A stretch of DNA of 64,000 nucleotides from Isochrysis galbana (taxonomy: Eukaryota > Haptophyta > Isochrysidales > Isochrysidaceae): positions 5,324,272 to 5,388,271 of the forward strand of contig CM030934.1 of assembly GCA_018136815.1 (NCBI GenBank). The letters are read 5' to 3'. Under the pieces are notes generated by a model. It saw nothing but the letters and a program-made list of their open reading frames with translations. It ran no database searches and was not told the DNA's origin. This document shows, piece by piece, positions 52,741-64,000 of the stretch. The position numbers and the translations under genes are program-made. Numbering within the stretch: position 1 is the stretch's first letter; every line of letters begins with the position of its first letter.

Positions 52741-55700
52741 CTACATGACACCCGCCCACTCCCGACCTACTTGATCAAGGCCTGCCTCGGCGTGGGCGCG
52801 CGCGGCGGCAGCTTGAGCGCTGATCCGCAGCCTTGCGTAGAGAGTGGGGCAATCAAGCGATACGCACTCGACCTTGCGCTCATGCTCGCCTGCGCATTCC
52901 ATGCAGTATCGGACGACGCGTGTCTCACGCCTTTCGAGCGTTCGGAGCCGTGTGAGGAGGGCGAAGGCCGCAGCCGACCCCTCCGTAGCACAGCCGTCGC
53001 ACAAGAGCTTCCGGCAAGGGGCATCGCAGAGTACGCACGCCTCGGAGGCGAAGTATTGTTGTACTGTTCCTCGGTGTTCGGAGCGGTCAGCGGGAACTCG
53101 CTCGAGGGCGGGACGGAGTGTTCGCCGCATGTCGTGTACATACCACCTGCGGTTGCCGGAGAAAGGACATGCGTTACATCACCGTCAAGTGTGAGCATGC
53201 GGTGACTACAGCAGCGTAGATACCGTCTGACATCGACCCCGATCGGCGCGAAGACCCGATCAAGAGCAGGGATGATCGACTTGAGAATGTAGTAGTGCGA
53301 GGCTAGCTGCAGCGTTGTCCCAGAGCCCGAGCGCTGAAACAAAATATCCTCGGGTCTGCGACACGCCAGGTGGAGCCCGATTCAAGAGGTGGGAGTGTGA
53401 AGCGAATCAGGCAGACGACGTCCTCGCACTATCGTGGTCCATCGCAAGCTTGCATGGCCACGCGCGCAAATAGAGTTTTATGGCGCTGATGGCCGTCACC
53501 CTTTGGCACTCTCAGGGCATCCGGCGCACCTTCGCGCAGCTTCTCTGAGGCGAAAGGCAGGATTGTTGGGAGAAGTGGTCACAATGTAGGGCACTCTCTC
53601 CCCCGCCTCGACGGCATCCCGCGGGTCGAGTTTTGCTCGCCGCATCGCCACCTGTGCGGCAGGAGGCGCCGAGTGCTCCGACGCATAGTTGGACCGCACC
53701 TGTCAAGCCATGTACAAGAGGCAGGGGCAAGAGCGGCCAGTCGATGCAAGGCGCTTTTCGTGTTCTGGGCACCCCCCCGCCTGCAGCCGGGCAATGGATG
53801 GCGCGAGGTTTGATGGCCCGCTGTCGCAGCACCTCCGTCGCGATAATGCAGTCGTGTAAAGAGACTCTGCCGGTGTACAGCTTATCGCATTGACGCAACA
53901 CGTACGACTTGACCGCAGAGATGTCCTTCGTTGACAATAGGATACGTAGAGCGCGGTCCAGCACCTGCGCAGAGGCGCACTGCGATAGTTGAGCATCGCA
54001 AGAGTACGGCCCGTCCAAGTAGCCGAGCCCGGTAGCAAACGCAGACAGAGCTCTTGGCGTGTGCCCGATGCACTTGGGGCAAATAAAATAGCTGCTGTGC
54101 GTGCGGGCTTTCCACCTTCACAGTTGCTGGCGGTTGATCTCTTCGCACCGACTCCAACCCTTTGACGTCGAGCACTGGTGTTTCGCCGCGGCGGAAGGAA
54201 GCCTCAGACTCGTACATGAGGCCGACGTAGCGCTTCTTCGCCTGGCAAGCACACGAAACAGTCCGTACGTCGCCCGAGTAGGAATCCCGAGTGTATAGTT
54301 GGGCGCGAGGTATTGGCACGCAAGCAAGCTAGCTACGATTGAAACTGACTGCAGGAGCCGGAAGGTGGGCGATGTACCGTAGTGGGCATATGTGCCCGCC
54401 CCTTACCTGCAACAAACACGAAGAATACACTTTCTCGAGCTCGAGCTCCATTGGGTGAGGGCATGTGGCGGTCACCGCCTCTGCGATTTGTCGGCCTAGG
54501 CGGAAAGCCTCGGGGACAGAGCGGCCCTCAAACAAGACAAATATAGAGTCCGTGTCTCCGTACACCACCTAAAAGCGTTGGGTGGCAGGTGAGCAAGGAT
54601 AGATGAGCATGGAGGTCTACGAGATGAAGTGGAAGCGCAGCATGCATGGCGCTAGCAAACATCACGGCGAGGTAGCGACGAGTGATCATCTCGCATCATA
54701 ATCGATTGCGTCAGGCCGCATATTCCCTCCACAAGTGGGATGCAAAGAGCAACACAAAAGATAGCCGCCACCTGAGCCTTCCACGCCGGGTTTTGCGACA
54801 CGATGCGGATAGCTCGTTCCATCGTCTCTCGGCCTGTCTGCACGATTGCATCGGCGAGGTGGCACGAGGGCATTCGGCCCGAGAAGGAAGCCGAGGTATA
54901 GCCGTAGGTGACGTTGGCAATGAGCTTTAGGCCAAACTGGCGAGCGTTTAGCATTCGATGGATGGAACTTGAGGCTGGAACCTGCACAACATAAGCAGTG
55001 GAGGGTGCAAGCGCAACAGGTGGCACCACAGATGATTGTGCCACGAGCGGGAGCTGCGGGAAAAATACGGAGTGCAACAGCCACCCGAGGCTTTCAGTGG
55101 CGCTAAGGCAAGTCGAAGGCGCGGTTCACCGTCTTCATAGCCCGCTTGACCATGAATCGAGTCTCGAGGATTTCGCGCAAGAGACGCGGCAGGAGCCCTG
55201 GTCGCGCTTCCTTGCGTGCGAACAGTAAGCCGTTGGCAGACGCATAGACACCAGAACACAGCGGTGGCGAAGGTGAACGCGCAGAATACTGCGCCTCAGC
55301 GCCGCCTGTCGGCGCCGCAGGTGCGGAAGTGCGGTGACAGACGCCGTTGCTAACGCCGGACCCGCCGAGAGGCGTTTGATTCGCGGACTCCGGCTGCCCA
55401 ACATCCTCAGGGGTGGGGCCCTTGAACCTCTCGAGGCAAGTGGGACTCGCCCCCATCTCCACATCCACTGGGCTGAGCCTTGTTGCGTCCTCAGCGGCCG
55501 GTGTCCTCACCTTGGCTGCAACCATCTCTGCGATAGGCTCCTGCGGCCGGGTTGTATCCATAGGAGGCGACTGTGCCTGCGCGCTGCCAGCGACCTGTGA
55601 ATTGCGTGCGAGCCGACGAAGGGCCCCAGCTAGCTGGATGGCGGGGTCACGACTGCGCGCCGCCTCTTGCCGCGTTGCAAGCGATCTTGGTGGCAACTCC

Positions 55701-58700
55701 AAACAGCCAAATCTGTGTGGCGGTCCTGGCTGGTAGGAGAGGGTTGCCAACATGGGGGTAATTTGTCCCAGGCACGTCGAGTAGCAGAAGTTGTGCGCGA
55801 CGACAACGGAGGGATACAAAGAGCGAAAGTCGAGCACAGCGACAGGAGAAGAGTAGAGGCGGCCTTCCGGCTCCAAGATGAGAGGGAGGGCCTCGAGAGC
55901 TGGCTGCGCAGCCACCTGCCACGGGCACGCCACGCTAACGTGACAAGCTTGGCAAGGAGCTTGCACGCGGCTGGGGCGTGCGGTCTTGCCATCGGCGGAG
56001 CCCGTCCGCGGGTGCTAGGGCGGTACATGCGCCACCTCCAGCTTGTGCGACGTACCTGAGCTTTGGTCATCGAAGGCAACGCTGCGTGCTGCGTCCTGGC
56101 CAATCTAAGCAGCATGCTCTCGACGCGGAACTGCGAGCCTCTCGTCAACACGGAGAGAAAATCGATGCCGAAGACTCGCGCCAACTCAGAGGTGCGTGAT
56201 ATGAGCTCAAGCGATGCGACGAGGCGCAGAGTCGTGCGGACCCGCAAGGCATAGTAGCGAAGCACTCGAAGACGTGCAGCATCAAGGCCTTCACCGGCTC
56301 TATTGCTTGCATCGCCGCACGTCACAGCTAACCCTGCGGCTGCCTGGTTGGGCAAGGGCGAGGCCGGGTCGGTGGCCACGGCGCACGCCTGAAAGTCGGC
56401 GACGGGCCGCAAGTCGGTAGCCAGCGATGGCGCGCAAGCAACCGTCTCTTCTGCCGTAGCTGCGCACACGGCGACTCCAACGGCCTCTTCGGGAGGGGAT
56501 GGCTGCCATTGCTTTGGCTTTGCTTGCTGCGCCGCAGCTGGCTGTGCCGGCGGCGCGTTGGGCACGGGGCATTCGTCACCGCCCCGTTCGCGCGGCCGCG
56601 GCACGACCGTGCATACGTCCCACCACCGCGTGAGAGTCTGATGGGTGTAAGTAGGTGACCGTTCGCCGAGCACGTGCGAGGAGACTGCGTCGATTGTGAA
56701 CGAGGTGAGCTTCAGCTCTGCCCGAGCGCATCGCCACGCGTTAAGGACGACTCGCCCGCATATGTCGATGCCCGACGCAACGGCTTCACCCCACGCGTCT
56801 TTCTTAGCCTCTCGACGTTCGACTTCCTCGCCTTCCGCGCATGGCATCCGACCCAGCTGGCGAGTCTGAGTACAGGAGGTGGCATTGCGTGAGGCCATCG
56901 CCATTTCGCGGGCATTCGAGCTGCCTGCTACAGTCGGAAAAACACCGTGGAAAAAGACTATTCGAGCGCAACTAGTTCAGAAGGCGAGGTAAGGTCGCGC
57001 ATCCGCACGCGTCTTGATCGCAAGTGCGTGCATGTAGAGGGCTAGGTGTGGGAGCCATGTGCAAAGGTGCCGACGCACCAATGGTGGGGTGATCCCGAGT
57101 GTCGTAGCGCGCGCGATTGCGTAGCCGAGCGACGCCTTCCGCGCGTCCCAGGCAACTAGAAAATCGGGGTCGTGCCGTTGCACTGCATCAACTAGCGCGA
57201 GCAGGAGAGCCTCTTCTCCCGCTACGATGGTCGCCTCATCGCACCGTAGACCGCGACCAAGCAGGGCGCGCACGCGGCTGGCCGCGGCAGGGGCGAGCCC
57301 GCCGCGAGCGCTACCGTCTCTTGCATCCTGATCGGGACCACAATCGCTGCGCAAGAGGACCCCGTATCGGATTGTGGACTCATCCCGCCAGTCTTGTGCC
57401 TTTCCGACCTCGCTTTGCATCGGCACAGGTGCGTTCGTACTTGCGGCACAAAGCCGAGGAGGAGGCGTGCCATCTTCGATGACTGCGACGTCCGGAAGAT
57501 CCAAGCTAGTCGCCCGGGGCAAGCCGTGGGGCATGTGATCCGGCGCCGGCCACCCGCCACTTTCTCTCTGGACTGCGTACACGATGGCCAGAATTGGGTC
57601 CCCCGGACGGGGCGGGTCGCCCGGCTGCCCCGGATCCGGCTTCAGCTCACCCCTACTCCGCGTGTGCACTTCGAAGGAGAAGAGGCAGAGGTGCTGACAT
57701 GAATGCAAGCTAGGGCCGTCGGCATTACGAGCGCGCGTTGGCGTGGCGCCTCCACGGCGGCCTTGAGTTGGAACCTACGGCGAGCCGAGGCTGTGAGCTC
57801 AGCATATGCGCACACGCTTGCGGAACTAGAAGGGCCAACAAGCATGCCTCTGCTGTGGGGCGTGTGGAGGAGCACTTTACGCGCGTCCATCACAGTGCAA
57901 GAGCGCGACGGATGGAAAGACGGAAGCCTAGACTCACGCAGGGCAGCACCGTATGTCAATACCTCCGCAGGCAAGGCTCTCGCTTCTAGCACTAGAAGCT
58001 TAGACGATGTCGCACCTTGGAAATCTCTCCAGAGATGGCGGTGACTCTCGGCGCACTACTTCGAGCAGCTAAGGAGGCTGCCGAGGAACCGGGTGCGCTG
58101 CTTCGAGCGGCAGAGCAGCGGCTGGCGGCGGAGTTGGGTGCGATCGGCGAGTCGACAAGCAAGCTGGGCCTAGGCGCGTCAGGTTCTTCTTGGTTGTGTC
58201 GAGGCAGCGGCCGAACTTGCGAGGCGGCGGAGTTGGGTGGCGCGATTGGCGAGGGCTTTGGGCTATGTCTGTGGCCTTTCTCGCCGCCTCCACTCACCGC
58301 TTCGCCGCCCGCTCGATCGTCGCCACGCCGCAAGGAGTCGCCCTTGCTTGCATCCGCGGCACAGTGTTGCCGTGCAAGCGAAACGCCGTCATGCATCGGG
58401 GCAGCACATGCCACTAGCACGTCCTCTACGCCAAGTTCGCTCACAGGGCCAATATCGCACGCTAGGAAGCTAGAATTAGGCGGGCTGGCGGCAGAATGAA
58501 GCGAAGCGCACTGTGACCCTGCGCCCTCGGGAACAGTCGCCGCGGAAGGCTGCGACGCTTCAAGCGATGGCGTGGACGAGCCAAACGCACCGGGCGACCT
58601 CTGCATCGGCCACTGGCGGGCAATGTCACCACCATACAAGAGTGACTCAGACGCCGAGCTCCGTACGTCCGCATCGTGGTCCTCGTCGCCGAGGCGAGTT

Positions 58701-61700
58701 GAGCTCACCATGGCCCCACAACTGGCCGGATGTAACTTGCCCGCGTTTGGGTCCAGATGGGGAGCTGGCAAGGTCCCCTTGGACTTCGCTCCAGCTGCCC
58801 GGCCGCCCCGCATTATCGTTTGGGCCAACGTCCCCCGCGCTGGGAGACGAACACGCGAGCATGACCGGTGAGCTACGCACCATCGGACGACACCTATCCT
58901 ACTCGGTGGCGGCAACGCCGGCGTGAGAATCTGCTTAGGCTTCGTGGTAGCTGCGGCGGGCGACGGATTCATCTGAGACGGCCATTGTTCCCACTCATCG
59001 TCGTCGCCTTTGTTGTGTCCCGCGCACCGCCGCTCCTCGAAACGGCGCCGACACCTTGCACAGCCGTCCGCTCGCACTCCTGCATGATCCAAAGCGGTGT
59101 CGCAGCTGAACTCGCACAACGAGCCCACATCGTTGGCCCCCAGCCGGCTCTCACGGTTGTGCATCACGCGAAGCGCACCGCCGCCCGCTTGGAGATCACG
59201 CCGCTGTGAATAGAAGGGCTCCCGGTGGACTATCGGCGGCCAGATGCTGTCGCACACTGCAACTGCACCTGGCGGTTGTACGCGGGGTTGGAGGACGATG
59301 GTCTTTTTGTCTGGGGCGGCAAACCCGGATGCTGTCAAGAAGAAGAAACCTCGTAGGTTGGGGTGCACAGACGTGCGCTGGTGGCTAGTATCACGATCAC
59401 TCGCTTTCTTCCCGTCCCCCTCCCGTGCCCCACCGCATTGGGCGCCAAGGGCTGCCAGCGCCGAAGTGACATCGCCCTCGGTCTCGCCATTGCGCACTTG
59501 CAGCTCAACGTCCCCTAGGTCGATTTCGTCACCACTAGAGTCCTCGGCCGCGGCCGCAGCGGCCGCTGCGCGCGCAGCGGCGCCTACCGCCAGCCTGCCG
59601 GGAGAGGCTGGCCTCTCATCGTACTTTGGGGAGGCGGGTCGCTCAATATAGCTGGGCGGCCCTAGGCTTGCAACCTCTTGAGGATACGGCACGGCAATGT
59701 GGTTGCACGACGACACGGCTGCGCTCTCTCGCGCGTTCGTGTTGGACGTTGGCGAGGCGTGAGGCTGGCGCATAGCAGTGTGCGCCTCGTCGGACAATAT
59801 GAGACCGCTGTTATCTCGGGAAGTGGCAACCGGAGGGAAGCAGTCATCTCGGCGCCGCTTGGAAGAGAGGTGAACAGCAGTAGGTGATTTTTCGAGCGCT
59901 GTAACATCGGGCGATGCGCGTTTTTGTGACCCAGGTGCATGCGCCCCAGGCAAGTACGCTCTAAGTCCATGCGTCCCAGGCCAATGTGCTCCTGCCTTGT
60001 GTGCGCCAGATTCGTGCGCTTCAAGCCGTCTGGCCTCGTTCCCCTGATTTGCCGCTTGCACATGTCGCGTTGACTCAGCAATGGGACCGCCTTGCAGCAA
60101 GAGTGCTTCCTCCGCCGTCCAAGATGGCGCGGCGCTGGCCTTGCAGCCGTTGGCAGCATCGTTCTCAACCTCGTATGCCTTTCCTCGGGCCTCGCCCGGC
60201 TCCTCCTCCCCCCACTCTCGGCTCGTCCACTCCTCCTCCCTTCCCGCCTCGCCGTCTTCACCCAGCTCCTCGAATTCGCTCTCGCCCGCCGCATGCTGGG
60301 AAGATGCAAACTCGCCGGCCACGGTTGCCGCCCGAAGCTGTTCATATGGAGAGAACGGCGATGAGCGCCCGTCCAGCCCGAATAGCGGCACGGCCCCACG
60401 CGGCCTGCTCGACTGCAGGCTCGATATCTCGCGAAGGGTTGACACCGGCACATGATTGTCTCGAGCAAGATGCGACTGCGACTGTGCCTCGGACTGCGAA
60501 TTGATGATTTGGGAGAGCTGCTCCGTGTCCATTCCAATCTCCGACATACTGGAATCACTAGTGCTCTCACCGCTGTCCGCCTCCTCGCTAACTAAGATAT
60601 CTGTGCGATCATGGTCATGGGTTGTGTGCCAGGATCCTTCTCCGCGGTCGTGCCGGTCCACCGGGCAGCTTCGCTCGGCGTCATCCCGCAGCGAGTTGGT
60701 GCCTTTCGAGCGAGGGCCGAGCGATCCCGCAAGGTCTGCCAGAGCGGACGGGCGGTTTTGCCCCGTGTTGATCAGTGCTGCCTCCGCCTCAACACCGGTT
60801 TGCCGCACATGAGGTTCCAGAGGATAGGTCTCGGCGATGCTCCTTGCGCCGTCGGCGGCGTCACGGCCGCGCTGAGCACGGGCGCCGAGGAGGCTTCCAG
60901 CGCTGTGATATGAGCGCTCGAACGCCATCCGGTATATATCGGCGAACTCCGGGGGAACAAGATGAGGTATCGGTCGCTGGAGCGACGGCATCGGCAAAGC
61001 CGGTGGCGGGATCGCAGCAGCGTTAGGCGGGGGCGAGGACGGCAATAGCGGCACATGGGCCTCGGCGTCGGACTTGACGCCGCACATTCCGGGCTCCCCG
61101 GCTCGGGTTAAGGTCTCCGACATACTACCGGGAGGCGCCGGGATGACCTCGTCGACACACACCTCCCTAGGCCGATGCGTGTGCTCTGAGCCACATGTTA
61201 CGGCTTGCAGAGGCGACCCGGCCGTGGCGGGCGTGGTGGTGCCTCCAGGTCGGTGCGCAACGTCGGCGGCGTCCGCAGGAGTGTTGCATGTTGCCGGGGC
61301 AGCGTGAGAAGCGTGTGCTAGTGGTATGGCAGCTGATGAGGCGTAGGAGCAGCTGGAAGAAGGCTGAGTCACTTGCGTCGAGGAGACGGGCGCGCCCACG
61401 CCCGTACTGCCGACAGCACCCGTAGCGGAAGCAAAGGACGAGGCGAAGGAGCATGCAGAGGCTGGGCCCGAGGCAGAGCTGGCTGCTGACGAGGCAGCGT
61501 ACGGTGAGGTCAGTGACCGAGGACGGGGGCGTCCGCATCGACCTTCGGGCGTCGCCGGCGACAACGTTTGGACGATGGCTCCTGGGTGCGTTGGGGAGGA
61601 CGGGCTGTCGCCGCCGCCGTCGTATTGCGGGATTCTGTGCTCCTCCTCTTCGTGGCCGGAACGGCCACCGTCGCAAAAGTGGGCGACGTTGGTGTTGGAC

Positions 61701-64000
61701 TGGACCCGCACTTCACTCTGGCTCGCCGCCAACTGCGCGGGCACGGGATTGGATTTGTAGGCAGTGCGCATGCGCCACGCTTGAGCGGCCGGTCCTACTC
61801 GCATCGCGTTTTGTCCACGCCTGGCGCGGACCGCACCTGCTCTTCGAACGTATCCTCATGCTCCACACTCAAGCCCACGGCAACGAGCGCTGCGCGCAGT
61901 CTCGCATGCAGCGCGTCGGCCTCGCCCGGATCGGCCATCGCCTCAACCGTGATGCTTTCGGTCCGCATTGAGACCGCAACGGAAAGGACGCCGCGCACTT
62001 GACGTAGGACGCGTTCTAGAGAGTCGGCGATGACGCTCCCGGTCTTCTCACAGGTGCCTGGAGGATCGATGGAGGAATTCACGGAGATCGCCCGGCATGT
62101 GTGCAGAGCTGGCGAGACACACGCCAGATGGGCTCCTGGGCTGGGTGCGCCGCCTTGGCCACCGTAGCGGTCATTGGCTGGGCTGCCATAGCCAAGGGTG
62201 CGTAGGCCGGGCACCGACAGCTCGATCTCCTCGATCGCCGGCAGCAGGGCGCCGCCCCATTCGGCGTCGTCAGCCTCCATGGCTGCCAGCTCCTTCCAAG
62301 GGGCGCCCGCGGCGGGCGGGAATCCTGACACGGGCGGCAGCAAGGCTTGCTGATCGCGATTTGCTTGCGGCGAATAGCCGGTGACGGTCCTCGCAGGCGT
62401 CTCGGCGCGCTGCGACGGACGAGGCGAAGGGCCGAGCAAGGCGTCGAGCGCAGCAGCGTCGTCGTTAGGGGCTTCTTGCGAGGGGAGCCCGCCGCTTGCG
62501 TACGCGACTGCATTGGCTTGCTCGAGCTGGGCCAGAAGTAGCGTGACGGGATCTCGCGAGAGAAACCCGCTCGACTGTGACGATGCACCGCACGGCTGTG
62601 ACGATACGTCCTCCGTCTGGGAGCACCCGCAAGGCTGCGGAAAATTGCCGCACGCAGGGCTTGACCGGTGCATCGCATCTGCTGCATCCAAGAGCTGCGA
62701 GAGAGAGCCTAGCTGAGACATTTGCGCCGGTGACGCTTTCGATAGCCGACTTGAGGCGGGCCAGGGAGCGTTTGTCAGCATCGACCTATCGCAGTGGGGC
62801 GTCAAGTCGGCCTGCGCGTCCATCGCGGCGCTGTCATCGGCAGGATTTCCCGCGTAACTGGCACCATGGTCGCTTCTGGCATTCGCCGTGCATGACACCT
62901 CCGACAACGACGGCCTAGCCGCCGTTGCCGCCCAACAGGAGGAGGGGGCAGGGGTCAACGGGGCCGCAGGATCAGCCGTTGGCAAGCCCTGCTCATGGGT
63001 GGCAGCCGGCGGAAGACCTTCGGCGTCAGCCTCGCCGCCGATGGCCATGACAGTGTCCTCGCAACAAGCCCCCTCGGCATCGTCTGACGAGTCTTCTGGA
63101 ATCTCTTTCACCAGAGCCTCGAGCTCCTCGAGCTTCTGAGCCACCCATGTGGGCGGCAAGGGCAGCACGTGGCGCTCGTTGGCCTCAGCGCGCGGAGTCG
63201 CACCCTCGGGCGTGGCGCTGCCCTCGCAGCGAAGAGGGGGCAGGCCGGCGTCGAGCCTTACGGTTAAGAGCGGAGTTGGGGGCGAGTCAGGATGCGCGCA
63301 CCCGTGATGAGACCGTGCGCAGAAGCAGTCTGGCAGCAAGGAGACACACAGCACCACGGACGAGGCGGGGGGAGCGTCACACCTACGGTCGGCCTCCTCC
63401 TTCCACAGGTTGGAGAGTGAAGACACCATCTGAACGTCATTGCTCGCTGATGCAAGTGGCTCGTGTCTACAAGAAAGGGACCGATGGACTGGCGATGTGA
63501 GGCGTAAAGGGGAAGGGCGCGCGGATTCGAAGGGGGCCGCCTGGTGGCGCCGAAAGATTCGGTACGGCCTACGGGCGGCAAGGTCACCTCACGTCAGCAG
63601 CGTTGCAGATATAGTCGGCCATTCCGTCCGCCTCGAGCTCGCATGATGTGAGCCGCGGCGCGACCGCGCTCTTGTGGACGCGGAGCCCGTGGCAGCGGCC
63701 CACCGTGAAAACACACCGGAAGCCGCGCTCCAACCTCAGGTGGCGTGCGCTGAGCGACGAGGACGTGCCATGTCCGCAGCTTTCGCTCCCGTGGGAGGTG
63801 CCTTGCGTGGGCAGAGGTGAGGTGGGCCGCGGCGCGAGCGGCGACATGGCTGGTAGCGGCAATGGGGAGTCAGCGGCCGCGGCACAGGCCGCGCGGGAAC
63901 GTATAGCTCGCGGATCGCTCGACAACGAGGGTGTTTGTAGCCTGGGACCGGCGGCCTCGCGGGGCTTCGGAGTCGTGGGGCCTCGTGGTGTCGAGCTCGG
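52741..64000 (-). CDS. REV3: DNA polymerase zeta catalytic subunit REV3 (N-terminus outside window)
   Basis: A multi-exon minus-strand gene; the stop is at 52741-52743 and the N-terminus lies beyond 64000. SCELEADGMADYI (exon end 63593) joins SLSNLWKEEADRR (from 63429), as in REV3. Another exon pair joins at 61837/61732. A long low-complexity middle runs to about 58 kb. The B-family core follows in order: HLCLFSFEVHTRSRGEL (~57.7 kb), DFLVAWDARKASLGYAIARA (~57.1), ELARVFGIDFLSVLTRGSQ (~56.2), motif A VLDFRSLYPSVVVAHN (~55.8), motif B LKLIANVTYGYTSASFSG (~54.9), motif C YGDTDS (~54.56) and KKRYVGLMYE (~54.2). The end carries CysA (CVLCDAPCRKLLCDGC) and the iron-sulfur CysB (CMEC, CVSLDC). It performs translesion synthesis with REV7. 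Catalytic Asp residues are intact. Several internal exon joins are not resolved here. Confidence 0.93.

Noticed and set aside
58017..60504. Several plus-strand frames of 100-170 codons
   Set aside because: They are antisense to the Ala/Ser/Gly-rich middle of REV3 and have no recognisable domains.
1..64000. tRNA, rRNA or CRISPR features
   Set aside because: No cloverleaf with a matching T-loop, no rRNA core sequence and no regularly spaced short repeats were found on reading. A tRNAscan or Infernal run would be decisive.

Overview
The window is nuclear DNA of a eukaryote. It has spliced genes, a split cytochrome c1 gene, LTR retrotransposons and long C/G homopolymer runs, and no operons. Intron donors are often GTGCG and acceptors often CGCAG, and one intron fits only a GC-AG model. 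With the high GC content and the gene set, this suggests a GC-rich unicellular alga, most simply a haptophyte or similar chromist. That assignment is inference. An LRRC49-type tubulin polyglutamylase subunit and a possible polycystin-like channel hint at a flagellated cell.

Layout. 0-10.5 kb: an intronless LRRC49 homologue (+), an unrecognised beta-rich ORF, and an acyl-CoA/AMP ligase fused to a carrier domain and ankyrin repeats (-). 10.5-14 kb: a GLTP-fold lipid transfer protein with a signal peptide, then repeats that include a methyltransferase fragment abutting a tyrosine-recombinase fragment. 14.4-20 kb: an eight-exon glutamine-dependent carbamoyl-phosphate synthetase. 20-30.6 kb: a ribonuclease-inhibitor-type LRR protein, mitochondrial cytochrome c1 and an MPPED-type metallophosphoesterase, all on the minus strand. 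30.6-38.9 kb: repeat-rich DNA with a head-to-head pair of retroelement leader/gag starts, a small four-exon protein, a hotdog thioesterase, and the first exons of a channel-like gene that runs into a 100-N assembly gap. 39.0-49.5 kb: an apparently young Ty3/gypsy chromovirus-type retrotransposon. 49.5-51 kb: LINE-like remnants. 52.7-64 kb: the catalytic subunit of DNA polymerase zeta (REV3) on the minus strand, with its N-terminus beyond the window.

The best candidate for something new is the retrotransposon at 39-49.5 kb. One reading frame (ATG at 40013 to 47932) is interrupted only by two UAG codons. It carries a phage-type C5-methyltransferase-like domain ahead of protease, reverse transcriptase, RNase H, integrase and a C-terminal chromodomain. 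The second UAG lies inside the methyltransferase domain. The two LTRs look identical over about 907 bp. A second, diverged copy of the methyltransferase C-terminus lies at 12.9-13.4 kb, so the domain belongs to a family of elements.

The host genes are mostly unrelated housekeeping functions: pyrimidine or urea-cycle carbamoyl phosphate, respiration, lipid handling, translesion synthesis and tubulin modification. LRRC49 and MPPED share a nearly identical ~50-bp motif in the same orientation upstream of their start codons.
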